In this document: positions 9,229 to 18,601 of the stretch, one piece after another
Position numbering within the stretch: position 1 is the first letter of the stretch
How the letters are laid out: each line of letters begins with the position of its first letter
Assembly (NCBI RefSeq): GCF_027571385.1
Contig: NZ_CP085636.1
Location: 1,984,001-2,048,000 of the forward strand
Direction of reading: 5' to 3'
DNA: 64,000 bases
From: Shewanella sp. MTB7
GTDB lineage: Bacteria > Pseudomonadota > Gammaproteobacteria > Enterobacterales > Shewanellaceae
Made by a program: the position numbers and the translations under genes
The notes under the pieces: model-generated
What the model saw: only the letters and a program-made list of their open reading frames with translations
What the model was told of the DNA's origin: nothing
Databases searched by the model: none

Positions 9229-10420
9229 TAGTACGCCTCGCGGGGTACGCTATCAAATTGCCATCATAGGACGTCGCAACACGGGCAAATCTTCATTATT
9301 TAATCTAATTACAGGTCAAGATATTGCGATTGTCTCAGATACTGCAGGCACCACGACGGACGCGATTGCCAAGCCCTATGAGTTATTGCCTTTAGGTCCA
9401 GTGACTTTCTATGATACTGCCGGGCTTGATGATGAGGGGGAACTAGGATTACTGCGTGTTAAAGCCAGCCGAAAAATAGTGTACCGAGCTGATATCTGTT
9501 TATTGGTAACCGATGAGCACGGCTTGAAGGATAAAGAGCTGCAACTTATTGCTGAATTAACCCAGTTGACTATCCCATTTATTATTATCTTTAATAAGGC
9601 CGATATTGCTGATATTGCCGCGGATGATGTTAACTTTTGTCAGGAACGGGCATTAATCTACTTATCGGCATCAAGTACTCTGCAAACGGGAGCTGATGAA
9701 ATTAAGCAAGCCATCTATGACATAGCGCCTGCTGAGCTTAAGCGTGAACCAGTGTTAGCCAGCGACTTGTATCAAGCTGGAGATACCGTGCTATGCGTCG
9801 TGCCTATCGATATGTCGGCACCAAAGGGGCGCTTAATTCTGCCTCAGGTGCAGGTATTGCGTGAAGCTCTAGACATGGATGCTATTGCCACGGTAGTAAA
9901 AGAAACTCAGCTTCAAGCAGCGCTAAATCAACTGGCCAAACCACCAAAACTTGTTATTGCCGACTCTCAAGTGATAAAGCAAGTGGTACAAATTGTCCCT
10001 GACAATGTTCCTCTAACCACCTTCTCAACCCTATTTGCGCGTTTTAAGGGCGATCTTGATGTGTTAGCACAAGGGGCTGATGCGCTAGATAGCCTACAAG
10101 ATGGTGATAAAGTGTTGATGGCTGAGGCTTGCAGTCATCACTCCCAAGACGATGATATTGGCAGAGTCAAATTGCCCAATATGATCAGGCAATACAGCCA
10201 GAGGCAACTCACTTTTGAGATCAAATCCGGACACGATTTCCCCGACAACTTAGAGGACTATGCTTTGGTGGTACACTGCGGCGCCTGCATGCTTAATCGC
10301 ACCGAGATGTTAAGAAGGGTCAGAGAGTGCCAACGACGAGGTGTGCCGGTGACTAATTACGGTATCGCAATATCAAAAATACAAGGCGTGTTATCTAGGG
10401 TGATGCAACCTTTTATGTAG
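9209..10420 (+). CDS. hydF: [FeFe] hydrogenase maturation GTPase HydF
   Basis: HydF is the scaffold GTPase on which the di-iron subcluster is completed before transfer to HydA. The P-loop GRRNTGKSS (residues about 21-29), DTAG switch motifs (SDTAGTTTD, YDTAGLDDEG) and NKAD (IIFNKADI) are visible. C-terminal cluster ligands appear in EACSHH and HCGACML. The start at 9209 has AGGAAA in front of it and overlaps the end of hydE; the longer frame from 9188 is less likely. Last gene of the operon, convergent with the lpxR-like gene. Confidence 0.95.
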   Translation: MSTIITNSTPRGVRYQIAIIGRRNTGKSSLFNLITGQDIAIVSDTAGTTTDAIAKPYELLPLGPVTFYDTAGLDDEGELGLLRVKASRKIVYRADICLLVTDEHGLKDKELQLIAELTQLTIPFIIIFNKADIADIAADDVNFCQERALIYLSASSTLQTGADEIKQAIYDIAPAELKREPVLASDLYQAGDTVLCVVPIDMSAPKGRLILPQVQVLREALDMDAIATVVKETQLQAALNQLAKPPKLVIADSQVIKQVVQIVPDNVPLTTFSTLFARFKGDLDVLAQGADALDSLQDGDKVLMAEACSHHSQDDDIGRVKLPNMIRQYSQRQLTFEIKSGHDFPDNLEDYALVVHCGACMLNRTEMLRRVRECQRRGVPVTNYGIAISKIQGVLSRVMQPFM

Positions 10421-10447
10421 AGGGGGAACAGTTGGAGAGGGAATTTA

Positions 10448-11445
10448 TTAAAGGTACCAGCTAAATAGAAGTGAACCATAGCCATGCCACTTGGCTGAGT
10501 CAGCCTGATGTTCTTTTGTATAGGTATTAAAGCTCCAGCCAACCGACCACGTTGGCTGAGACCAAATGATACCTGTGGTAAATCCAGCCTGCTTATTTTC
10601 CAGCTTAAGATCTGACTCATAGGGCAGGGAGCCCGCTAAGCTCAAATCGTTGAACCTATAGCCAACAAAGGCTCTACTATAAAGGATGAATGTGTTCCTG
10701 TTAGATGTGGAGGTTAGATTTCCCATATGTCCGCGGTGTTGACTTAAACGGCCAAACGAGTCTTCTAAATTGTTGCCCCAACGCAAAGTGAGCCCCAGAT
10801 CGGTTTCAGTTCGAAAATTACCAGCTTGAGTATGGCTAAAACCACTTAGCTCCCACTGTGTTTGCCCAACAAAAGCATTGTTAAATGCATCGCGTCTCAG
10901 TAATAGCCCATCTAACTCATAGGCAAGTTGAAGCGTTACTTGATTCTCTATCTGGTATTGCCAACCTAAAGGAGGCGAGGAGCCTGTGATCTTGTGAACA
11001 AACTCCTGTACTTGCTGAGCACCTGATGCGGGGCCTATTACGCCAAGGGAGAACCAGTTTTTTAGTGCCCACTTGTTACCGTAATGGACTGTATGGCTCT
11101 CAATAGCTAAATACCCTGCGTAAGGGCGATCTGTACTCTGAGGTGCTTCAAGTTCTATCTCTGCTGGCGTCCACATCTGTTGAGAAAGTTTTAGCCCCAA
11201 GCCCGTTCGCCATCGCCTAAATCAAAGGTGAAATACTCTTGCCACTGTAAAGGCCGAGCAAGTTCACTGGGATGGGTCTTAGCTGCGCTTTCCCAGCTCA
11301 ACATCATGCCATTGGTGTAATTGCCATCGTCGCCAAAGATAATGTCATTATCGAGTTGCAGATGCCACTGACCACTGTATGCCGAGGTTGAAAAGAGCAG
11401 AGAACCCAGCGTGCAAAGATACCCTAAGATGAGTTTATATTTCAA
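10448..11445 (-). pseudogene. LpxR-like lipid A deacylase (DUF2219), frameshifted
   Basis: Two minus-strand frames together give one outer-membrane protein. The first (11191-11445) has a signal peptide and the typical start WHLQLDNDIIFGDDGNYTNG. The second (10448-11200) continues with STDRPYAGYLA, a hallmark of the LpxR/DUF2219 family, and ends with an aromatic-rich barrel strand. The frame breaks near 11200 after GDGERAWG, consistent with one lost or gained base. LpxR removes the 3' acyl chains of lipid A at the outer membrane. This copy is either inactive or affected by a sequencing error. Confidence 0.8.
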
Positions 11446-11656
11446 AGGCGACTCCGTGAATGTGGGTATAAAAGTTTACAACAGCTTATCGAAAAGAGTT
11501 ACAGGGAAACAAGCAGTTAAATGTGACGTTTTGTACCCAAGAGGATTATCTATCGATGGAAAATAAATCATGATTAGACTCTCATCGTTGGTGTTATTTA
11601 TGTTTCGACGTAAATGCATTGCGCACAACTTATCTAGAGTGTACTCTGTGGTTAAA

Positions 11657-11676
11657 TTAAATTGCGCGCAAGTTAA
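11657..11676. promoter_or_regulatory. Candidate operator palindrome upstream of ohr-like gene
   Basis: TTAAATTGCGCGCAAGTTAA is a 20-bp near-perfect palindrome (one mismatched pair) about 37 bp before the Ohr start. AT-rich AATT-N-AATT-type palindromes are typical of OhrR/MarR operators. No ohrR gene is seen in the window. Confidence 0.35.
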
Positions 11677-11712
11677 TTGTGCTGTCACATTATTCATAAA
11701 CGCTGGAGATAA

Positions 11713-12138
11713 ATGATGAAGCCGTTATATAAAACAAGTGCAACAGCGAGTGCAGGACGAAATGGTAAGGTATCAACTGATGATGGGTTACTATCGCTTT
11801 CATTAAGTTACCCAAAAGAGATGGGAGGAACTGGCGAGGCGACGAATCCTGAGCAGCTATTTGCAGCTGGGTACAGTGCGTGTTTTTCAAATGCGATATT
11901 ACATGTGGCTCGTGAAGCTAAATTGATATTAAAACAAGCCCCAGTAACCGCAAGTGTCGCTATAGGGGCAAGAGAGGAGGGAGGGTTTGCTTTAACTGTT
12001 GCGTTATCTGTATCACTGGATCTGCCTCAAGAGCAAGCTGTTAACTTGGTGACACTGGCCCACCAAATATGCCCGTATTCTAACGCCGTTAGAAACAATA
12101 TAGATGTTGCATTAACAGTGAATGGTCAAGCCATTTAA
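11713..12138 (+). CDS. ohr: Organic hydroperoxide resistance protein, Ohr/OsmC family
   Basis: A 141-residue thiol peroxidase that reduces organic hydroperoxides. Both redox cysteines sit in family motifs: FAAGYSACFSNA and HQICPYSNAVRNN. The N-terminal YKTSATASAGRNGKV is typical of Ohr rather than OsmC. A GGAGA ribosome site precedes the start; the second Met at 11716 is an alternative. Followed 22 bp later by a DoxX-like gene, probably co-transcribed. Confidence 0.93.
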   Translation: MMKPLYKTSATASAGRNGKVSTDDGLLSLSLSYPKEMGGTGEATNPEQLFAAGYSACFSNAILHVAREAKLILKQAPVTASVAIGAREEGGFALTVALSVSLDLPQEQAVNLVTLAHQICPYSNAVRNNIDVALTVNGQAI

Positions 12139-12160
12139 TATCATAAATAGGGATTGTTAA

Positions 12161-12565
12161 ATGCGCAATGAGATAACCATGAATACCCTATTGTTGACGA
12201 GTGGCAGAGTGTTATTGGCACTCTACTTCTTACTGCCAGGTATTATGAAGTTTGTTAGTTGGGATATGCATATAGCCTTAATGGAAAAGCATCATATGTT
12301 GATGGTCCCGGTTTTACTTGCCACTGCTGGGGTATTCCAAATTGGTGCAGCTATAGCACTTATTTTAAATCGATATACCTATATTGTCTCTTTGTTACTT
12401 GCAGTGTTAGTACTCACTATTAATTTTAATTTGCATGATTTCTGGAACTATACAGGTGTCGAAGGGGCACACGAAATGCAAAACTTTGTGAAAAACCTAG
12501 GCATTTTAGCTGGGTTGCTTGTGTTAGCAGGACACGCAAGAATGGAGTTAGATAGAAAGGGATAA
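12161..12565 (+). CDS. DoxX family membrane protein
   Basis: 134 residues with four hydrophobic segments (for example LLALYFLLPGIMKFVSW and IGAAIALILNRYTYIVSLLLAV). The early sequence GRVLLALYFLLPGIMKF is the usual DoxX start. Function in bacteria is mostly unknown; some members act in oxidative or thiol stress, which would fit its place behind ohr. The start may be the ATG at 12161 or the one at 12179. Confidence 0.85.
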   Translation: MRNEITMNTLLLTSGRVLLALYFLLPGIMKFVSWDMHIALMEKHHMLMVPVLLATAGVFQIGAAIALILNRYTYIVSLLLAVLVLTINFNLHDFWNYTGVEGAHEMQNFVKNLGILAGLLVLAGHARMELDRKG

Positions 12566-12591
12566 ATATCTGAGTTTATTTACGCTAAAAC

Positions 12592-12618
12592 AAAAACCAC
12601 AATTAAGTGGTTTTTTTG
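12592..12618. terminator. Bidirectional terminator between convergent genes
   Basis: A 9-bp stem AAAAACCAC / GTGGTTTTT with a 6-nt loop, followed by a T-run on the plus strand and by As upstream that give a T-run on the minus strand. It sits between the DoxX gene and the convergent CBS gene. Confidence 0.8.
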
Positions 12619-12628
12619 TTTGTTAAAT

Positions 12629-13210
12629 CTAAAACAAACGTGCATTTTTAGCTAAATTGGTCTTGAAGATATGCATGAACGAAGGGGGTTGTTCGATATT
12701 AATTGGCACTTTTAGTTTGCGTGCTACATCATTGGCTGCGATCAAGCCTCTGATATGATGCTGCTGATGATCGATAACTAAAATATGATGTAAACCATTT
12801 TCTTGTAGCGAGCGAACCACATCACTCACTGTAGCAGACGTAAGCTGCTCATAGTCCAATGACATTAACTCCTCTCTCGGGATCATCATATCGGTGACCA
12901 ATAACTCATCTAAGTTGCTATTAAATTTGTTGGTCATTTTAAGCATTTTACTATTTGACAGCTGATGCTTAGTGATCACTCCTAGAAACTTATTCTTTTT
13001 GTCGACGACTAGACGCATAAAGGAATGGGTTTTCTCCATTATCTCTAAGGTTTTCACGGCGCCGGTATTCGAATCTACCACCATAGGTTGGGAGTGATCA
13101 AAATCAGTGAATATAGATAAGGCGGGAGAGTTTAGTTGAGTGATCTCACTATTGGTTGACCAAAGCAGATGATCAACCGAGGCTGTGCTGAAAAGTGCTA
13201 AATTTCTCAT
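12629..13210 (-). CDS. CBS-domain protein
   Basis: 193 residues with a pair of CBS motifs: about residues 40-85 (PMVVDSNTGAVKTLEIMEK, LVVDKKNKFLGVITKHQL) and about 105-170 (VTDMMIPREEL, HHILVIDHQQHHIRGLIAAND). No catalytic or transport domain is attached, so it is probably a small adenine-nucleotide-sensing regulator. It lies just outside the presumed left edge of the accessory region. Confidence 0.8.
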   Translation of the reverse strand: MRNLALFSTASVDHLLWSTNSEITQLNSPALSIFTDFDHSQPMVVDSNTGAVKTLEIMEKTHSFMRLVVDKKNKFLGVITKHQLSNSKMLKMTNKFNSNLDELLVTDMMIPREELMSLDYEQLTSATVSDVVRSLQENGLHHILVIDHQQHHIRGLIAANDVARKLKVPINIEQPPSFMHIFKTNLAKNARLF

Positions 13211-13506
13211 TCATGGGTTTCCTTAAACTGTGAAGGTTAGGTATAGATCGGTCGTGGGATCTATCACTTCTGTGGCGATATTGATGGTTAAGTTGATGGC
13301 TAAATGGATAGTCATGGAAATCAACAGTTAGGCGAAAGGGCCATCAAGTACTGAGCTACAGGAGTTGCTTGAACGACTATCAAGTTAGTTTATATAAAGC
13401 AAGCGAGTCAATCACATTAATGACAATTAATTTATGTATAAGTAATTGATGCAGTTGTTGTTTATTTGTAACTAATGGCCTTTCTTAGTAAAATTTAGGC
13501 ATAAAA

Positions 13507-13536
13507 AAAGCCCCGATACTTTCATATCGGGGCTTT
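13507..13536 (-). terminator. Intrinsic terminator, probably the original ssrA terminator
   Basis: A perfect 12-bp stem AAAGCCCCGATA / TATCGGGGCTTT with a 6-nt loop. The A-run at 13503-13509 gives a T-run on the minus strand. It stands just downstream, in minus-strand sense, of the ssrA 3' end fragment at 13546-13562. Confidence 0.8.
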
Positions 13537-13545
13537 CTTAGTAAT

Positions 13546-13562
13546 TGGTGGAGGCGGCGGGG
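13546..13562 (-). other. Putative attachment site: 3' end of ssrA (tmRNA)
   Basis: Read on the minus strand this is CCCCGCCGCCTCCACCA. It matches what I recall as the 3' end of Shewanella tmRNA: the acceptor strand CGCCTCC pairs with 5' GGGGGCG, followed by ACCA. The rest of tmRNA is absent, because the adjoining sequence is unrelated. This is the pattern left by integration into the ssrA 3' end, with the intact gene restored at the far end of the insert. The partner site was not found in the window. Confidence 0.6.
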
Positions 13563-13853
13563 CTCTGGCTTCTGTCTTATGGTATTGTTTTGATTGACAT
13601 TTAACATTCCCACTCTCTTTTGGTGTTACTTTAGGTGTTACATTTGTTCGATGGCGCAAACACTATTTGTGTAACCAACCCAAATTATTTTCCTAAATGA
13701 GGAAGTAGTGCTCTGGGATGTATATTTTATTTCGTTTTAAAACGTCAAATAAAGTATTTTGGTTGAAAAGTGAATGAGTCTAAAATATAAGTAAGTATTT
13801 CGATCATCCCATCTCGCTCTAGGGAGATTCTATCTTGAAATATTCTAATAAAT
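13563..13853. other. Left end of accessory region, no gene seen
   Basis: The stretch between the att-like fragment and the WYL regulator has no convincing frame. It holds short repeats such as TTTTGGTGTTACTTTAGGTG, which could be recombinase arm sites; that is a guess. Confidence 0.4.
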
Positions 13854-14711
13854 TCATGACAAGTAAAGATCTTGAGCAGAGTATGCTGTCAATTGGTGAA
13901 CTTTGGGTTGATCTTTCAGTAATTGTTCATCCAGAGTAACGCCCATGCGGCGTAGATAATAATGCAGCAAAGCCTTACGAGTAGTGATTGTTAGCTTACG
14001 ATAATCCATCGCATAGTCTTCTGCAACGACACATTGTTGTTTATCCGAAAGGTTAGGGTTAGGTATAATATTTACCGAAACTTGATTGTTCCAGTTATCA
14101 TCATGTTCCCGCGTATTGGGGGATCTATCCATTAAGTCAGGTTCGTTTCTGAAGCGACTAAGCACGAAGTCGCGGAAAGCTGTTTTTTCTTCACAATAGG
14201 CCCTCACATGCCATCTAATACCGTCATAGACGAGACTATGAGGGGCGATTATTCGTCCTCGGATTTCAGGTGTAGAGAGCGAAACGTAATCGATATCTAT
14301 GCGAAGGTTTGCTCTTGCTGCAGCAATTAACCCGCGAACGATTTTCGAAGAAACGACCCTGTCAGGAACATTTAATACTGTTGACTGGGCTTCTCCCCAA
14401 CTGAAGAATTCGAATGTTTCTTCGTGGTTGTACTGCTGATGAAGCATTGTCAGGTATTCATGAGCAGTGCCTTCAGTAAAGAAAGGTTTAAAATCATCAG
14501 CTGGTCTATAGCCTTTAATAGTCCTATCTAGTACTAACTGTTCTCGATCAGTAAGGCTTAGGTATTTGTTGATATCCCTTGAAGCCTGTTGGCGTCCTAT
14601 ACGAAAAGCATCGCATAGGTGGTTTGTCGTAAGGCGTCCTTCCCACTGAGCGATGATTTCGATTAGTCGAAATCTCACTTGCTGATCCCACTTGATATCT
14701 TTCTGATTCAT
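13854..14711 (-). CDS. BrxR/CapW-like WYL-domain transcriptional regulator
   Basis: 285 residues. The N-terminal 80 form a winged helix (LIEIIAQWEGRLTTNHLCDA, IGRQQASRDINKYLSL). The middle is a WYL domain (RIDIDYVSLSTPEIRGRII, HSLVYDGIRWHVRAYCEE, FVLSRF), followed by a C-terminal WCX-like segment. This layout is that of BrxR/CapW regulators, which sit beside phage-defence operons and repress them. It is divergent from the condensin-like operon with a shared 227-bp control region that holds a matching palindrome. Confidence 0.85.
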   Translation of the reverse strand: MNQKDIKWDQQVRFRLIEIIAQWEGRLTTNHLCDAFRIGRQQASRDINKYLSLTDREQLVLDRTIKGYRPADDFKPFFTEGTAHEYLTMLHQQYNHEETFEFFSWGEAQSTVLNVPDRVVSSKIVRGLIAAARANLRIDIDYVSLSTPEIRGRIIAPHSLVYDGIRWHVRAYCEEKTAFRDFVLSRFRNEPDLMDRSPNTREHDDNWNNQVSVNIIPNPNLSDKQQCVVAEDYAMDYRKLTITTRKALLHYYLRRMGVTLDEQLLKDQPKVHQLTAYSAQDLYLS

Positions 14712-14740
14712 AGCTGATGCTCAAAAATGTTACATGTTTA

Positions 14741-14765
14741 TGTATACAGTATATACATGTATACA
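14741..14765. promoter_or_regulatory. Candidate operator for the WYL regulator
   Basis: TGTATAC-N11-GTATACA, an inverted repeat just upstream of the regulator start and between it and the divergent condensin-like operon. BrxR-type regulators bind inverted repeats in such positions, so autoregulation and control of the operon are plausible. Confidence 0.45.
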
Positions 14766-14938
14766 CAAAGTACATATATTAACGGTGGAAATTGACCAAT
14801 CATTTTTCGAATATGGAAGTATAGATGAGACATAGTTATCAATAGCTTTACGGATAGCAACCCGATTTAGCTTCCATTAGACCCTAATTATTCTGGTAAG
14901 ATTTCAACCAGGAAAATAATATAAATAGAGAAAAAACA

Positions 14939-17900
14939 ATGATGTATGCTGGATTGAAAAGAGTCGTCACAATAAACTCATACCAGAAAAAAAAGATGTT
15001 TTCAGAGTATGATTTCGATTCAGCTACTCAGTTAACAGGTGATAACGGCGCTGGTAAAACATCATTACTGAGGCTTATTCCTTTCTTCTATGGTGCCACA
15101 GGGACTCAGATTGTTAGGAAGTCTAACGTTAATAAGCCATTCGCTGAGTGGTATTTACCCAATAACAACAGCTACCTTGTTTTTGAGTTTACAACCGCAC
15201 GTGGTCAAACTGCTCATGTAATCTGTTGCCGCAACCTAAGCACGAAAGGCGGTATTATGTACCAGTTCGTCAAAGGTGAGTTTGACCAATCCGTGATAAT
15301 CAAACAAGACCACGAAGAAAAGCCATACGCCATTGCCTGTACCAAATTGGCTGCTGAACTGACAGGTAAAGGTTTCGATTACGAATCTCGTATCACTAGT
15401 GTTAAAGAGTACCGCGAAATCATCCAAAACATTAATGCTGGTACTCGAAACAACAAATTCCTTAGTTACTCTCTGTGTTCTGGCCGTAATGACGTTCGCC
15501 ACATCGAAAAAATCACCGCTGCATTGATTCAGGGGGAGTTTAACATGGTCGACACTAAGGCGCTTTTCCTTGATATTCTTGAGCAAGGTAATAGCAATCT
15601 TGAATTCGGTGTTGATGCTAATAAGATTGAACAATGGTGTGATGATTACAGCGGTCTAACAGCTTTCCTTGGCAAAAAAGATGCCTTTACAGAGGCTATT
15701 GCCAACAATAAACAGATTGCCTATCTAACTAGCCGACTAGCCAATGCTTTGTGGGTTATTCGTGAAGCATCTGACGAGCTTGCTGAGTCACTTTCAAAAG
15801 CGCATCGTGAGCGAGCAGAATACATCGAGACTAGTAACAAACAGATTGAAGACGTCAACACCCAAAAACTCGACAAAGAGATCAGCCACAACTCACTTCA
15901 AAACGGCATCCGTAGCCTTGATTCTGAAATTGAAGCACACCACCTAGTGCTGTTGAAATATGAAGATAACGATTACCCAGAGCTATCCATCAAACTTAAA
16001 CAGCTTCCTGATATGGAAGACAAGTTAGCTTATCAAAGAGATAGTTACGTAGAGCTTGAAGTTAAGGTGATTGACGCAAAAGACAAGCGCGATCGTGATT
16101 TTCAAAACCTTGAAAGCAAGTTCAATAATGAAAAGTCCAAGCTCACAGATCTAAAGCTAAAAGCCCAACAAGAGACCAAAGCGAAACAGGCTAAAGTAGA
16201 TGAGACTTTTCAGCAGCAGTTAAACGAACTGACTAAGCAGCACAACAGCTTCACCAAAGATAAAGTTACTGTGCTCACAGAGTGTAAGGCTAAACTGGCC
16301 ACTCAAGAACAGCGCCTGAAGAACCCTGATATTGATGAGCTTCTTATCGAGCAGCGCGAGCGGCTTGAATCAGAAAAAGACAAACTTCAAGACCAAGCCA
16401 ATGAATTCAATAGAGCTGTCAACTTGGCTGAAAAAGAAGACGGTAAACTACATAAAAAACGTGAAAATCTGCTTTCTGATTTAGAGATAGCCTGTAACAA
16501 TAAGCGTAATGCTGAAGAAAAATTGAAGCTGGTTAACGCTCGACTTGACCCTGAGTCCGGGACACTGTTTTCGTTCCTTGAGAACCACAAGGAGGGGTGG
16601 CAAAGCTCTCCACTCGGTAGCATTCTCACAGAAAACCTTTTGATGGATACCACACTTGCGCCATCGATGACCGAAGATTCTGGCAGCTTGTTTGATTTGA
16701 GCATCGACACGAGCAATTTACCTGACTGCACGGTGACTAACCAATCGGATGTCGAGGAGCAAGCCAATTTAATGGACTTTATCGATACGCTTGAGGACTC
16801 TGAGGCAGATCTGAACAAGCAGATCAAGAAAAACGATGGCGCCATTAAAGACTCAAAGATTGAATTATCACGAATTCGCAGTGAACTTCGAAACACAGAT
16901 AACGACTTAGCTCAAACTAAGAGCAACCTTGATAATAAAAAAATTGAGATTGCCCGAGCTAAGGAGACTCTGATTGAGCAAGTTAGCTCAAGCATTAAAT
17001 CGATCCGCCTAAGTATCTCTTTAATTAAAAAAGAGATATTAGAGTCAGAGGAGCGCTTTGAAGAAGCTAGAACGAAGCTGAATGATGATAGGCTTACTCA
17101 GAACGGCAATATCGAAACCGCGCTCGCAATCAGTATCGATACCATCGACAAAACGATAAAAAAGAACCATCAGGTGCTAGGTGAGAACAAAGAACGCATC
17201 AACATGGAGTACGAACAGCGTCTAAGCGAACAAGGTATTTCCTGTGAAATCTACCAGCGCTACAAGGAAGAGATTGAGCAGCTTGACGACGAGATCAAGA
17301 ACCTAAAAGCGAAGTCTCAGATAATTAATGCATATGAGACTTGGTTGTCTATCTATGAAATTGACGATCCGAAGCGTCGCCAATCGCGCAACGACAAGCA
17401 AAAAGAGCTTGAATCGGTTAATCATGAAATCAAGTCATTTGAAACCAAGCTAAGAGAGCTACGAAGCGAAGATCACCGTATCAGGCAACAGTTCAAAGAA
17501 ACCACCGATACATTGGAGAAGCGTAAGAGTCGTGCTGATAGTGCCATCTATCGCCTATCCAATTACGAAGCGTTTGAGAGCCAAGAAGAAATTGAAGAGG
17601 GCTTTAGTTATAGCGGAGACTTAAACTCACTGCTTAATGAGGTTGAGAGCAAGCTACCTGAACTAGAGAAGCTATCGAAGAAGCGCAAGAAAGACATTCA
17701 GCTGATGGAGGCCATCACGCTTAGCCTTGGTGACGGGGAACTTTACCGTTTCTGGAATGAAACCAGTCGAAACACCATTAGTGAAGATATTGTTGCTAGC
17801 GACTCTAAGCGCATAGACATCCTTGAGAAAATAATGAATGACATCATCCCACAGGTGATGAGAATAACAATTGATAGTGCCGTCAACATGGGTCGCATGT

Positions 17901-18601
17901 TAGTAGACTTCAAGGACCGACTACTTAGCTTTGACCGCGACATTAAGAAACTCGGTCGAAATGTTTCTGAAAAAGTAAAGGCAAACAACACTTTCTCGGT
18001 GGTAGGTTCTATTGATATCAACGTTGAGAGTTCGCTCTCCAAGCTACAAGGCTGGCAAGACATCATTAACTTCTCTGAGATTTACGAAGACTGGGACCGA
18101 ACAGGGGCTGCTGAACTGCCGACTAAAGAGTTCTACAACGCCCTAGATACACTGACTTACCATATCAGTGCCGACAAGCTGAAGAAGCCAACCGAGCTCT
18201 TTGACATCAAATTCGAAGTGATTGAAAACAACCAGCGTAAGATCGCTAAAACAGATAAAGATATGCGCGACTTGGCCAGTAACGGCACCAACTTGCTTAT
18301 CCAATCCATGTTGTATCTTGCACTACTCACGCAGCAACGCGGGGCAAGCCTGCTGTCAATCACTTACCCAACCGATGAGATTGGTAAGTTGACCGCGGAG
18401 AACCAAGCGAAGCTACTCAAGATGATGGATGCTCACAACTTCAAGGTTGTAGCCGCTCAACCTGATGGCAACAACCGTACAGCCAACCTGTTTAAGAATC
18501 TGTACCACATAACGCCTGACAAGAACATTTTCAACAAACCTAAGGTAAGCAAGCTTGCCTTAGCAAAAGTAGCTGAAGCGACCGTAGGAGAAGAAGCATG
18601 A
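14939..18601 (+). CDS. SMC/MukB-like ATPase of a Wadjet-like system (JetC/MksB role)
   Basis: 1220 residues. Walker A GDNGAGKT lies at residues 34-41. Two long coiled-coil arms (about 270-540 and 620-900) flank a central hinge-like region rich in Ser, Asp and Leu. The C-terminal head has a signature-like ASNGTNLLIQSMLYLALL and a Walker B region with D1146-E1147 (SITYPTDEIGKL). This is the architecture of condensin ATPases used for loop extrusion. The signature differs from the classical SGGQ. Overlap by 4 nt (ATGA) with the next gene and three further coupled genes, the last a toprim protein, point to a divergent Jet/MksBEFG system rather than a DNA repair ATPase. Confidence 0.85.
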   Translation: MMYAGLKRVVTINSYQKKKMFSEYDFDSATQLTGDNGAGKTSLLRLIPFFYGATGTQIVRKSNVNKPFAEWYLPNNNSYLVFEFTTARGQTAHVICCRNLSTKGGIMYQFVKGEFDQSVIIKQDHEEKPYAIACTKLAAELTGKGFDYESRITSVKEYREIIQNINAGTRNNKFLSYSLCSGRNDVRHIEKITAALIQGEFNMVDTKALFLDILEQGNSNLEFGVDANKIEQWCDDYSGLTAFLGKKDAFTEAIANNKQIAYLTSRLANALWVIREASDELAESLSKAHRERAEYIETSNKQIEDVNTQKLDKEISHNSLQNGIRSLDSEIEAHHLVLLKYEDNDYPELSIKLKQLPDMEDKLAYQRDSYVELEVKVIDAKDKRDRDFQNLESKFNNEKSKLTDLKLKAQQETKAKQAKVDETFQQQLNELTKQHNSFTKDKVTVLTECKAKLATQEQRLKNPDIDELLIEQRERLESEKDKLQDQANEFNRAVNLAEKEDGKLHKKRENLLSDLEIACNNKRNAEEKLKLVNARLDPESGTLFSFLENHKEGWQSSPLGSILTENLLMDTTLAPSMTEDSGSLFDLSIDTSNLPDCTVTNQSDVEEQANLMDFIDTLEDSEADLNKQIKKNDGAIKDSKIELSRIRSELRNTDNDLAQTKSNLDNKKIEIARAKETLIEQVSSSIKSIRLSISLIKKEILESEERFEEARTKLNDDRLTQNGNIETALAISIDTIDKTIKKNHQVLGENKERINMEYEQRLSEQGISCEIYQRYKEEIEQLDDEIKNLKAKSQIINAYETWLSIYEIDDPKRRQSRNDKQKELESVNHEIKSFETKLRELRSEDHRIRQQFKETTDTLEKRKSRADSAIYRLSNYEAFESQEEIEEGFSYSGDLNSLLNEVESKLPELEKLSKKRKKDIQLMEAITLSLGDGELYRFWNETSRNTISEDIVASDSKRIDILEKIMNDIIPQVMRITIDSAVNMGRMLVDFKDRLLSFDRDIKKLGRNVSEKVKANNTFSVVGSIDINVESSLSKLQGWQDIINFSEIYEDWDRTGAAELPTKEFYNALDTLTYHISADKLKKPTELFDIKFEVIENNQRKIAKTDKDMRDLASNGTNLLIQSMLYLALLTQQRGASLLSITYPTDEIGKLTAENQAKLLKMMDAHNFKVVAAQPDGNNRTANLFKNLYHITPDKNIFNKPKVSKLALAKVAEATVGEEA

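Noticed and set aside
11476..11697. 73-codon minus-strand frame before the ohr-like gene
   Set aside because: It covers the ohr promoter and its candidate operator and has no family resemblance.
13546..13562. Possibility that this is a tRNA gene end instead of tmRNA
   Set aside because: The acceptor sequence CGCCTCC-ACCA fits the tmRNA 5' end GGGGGCG better than any tRNA I recall, and no tRNA body is present.
15236..17000. Several long minus-strand frames inside the SMC-like gene
   Set aside because: They are mirror frames of a well-supported coding sequence with coiled-coil composition bias.
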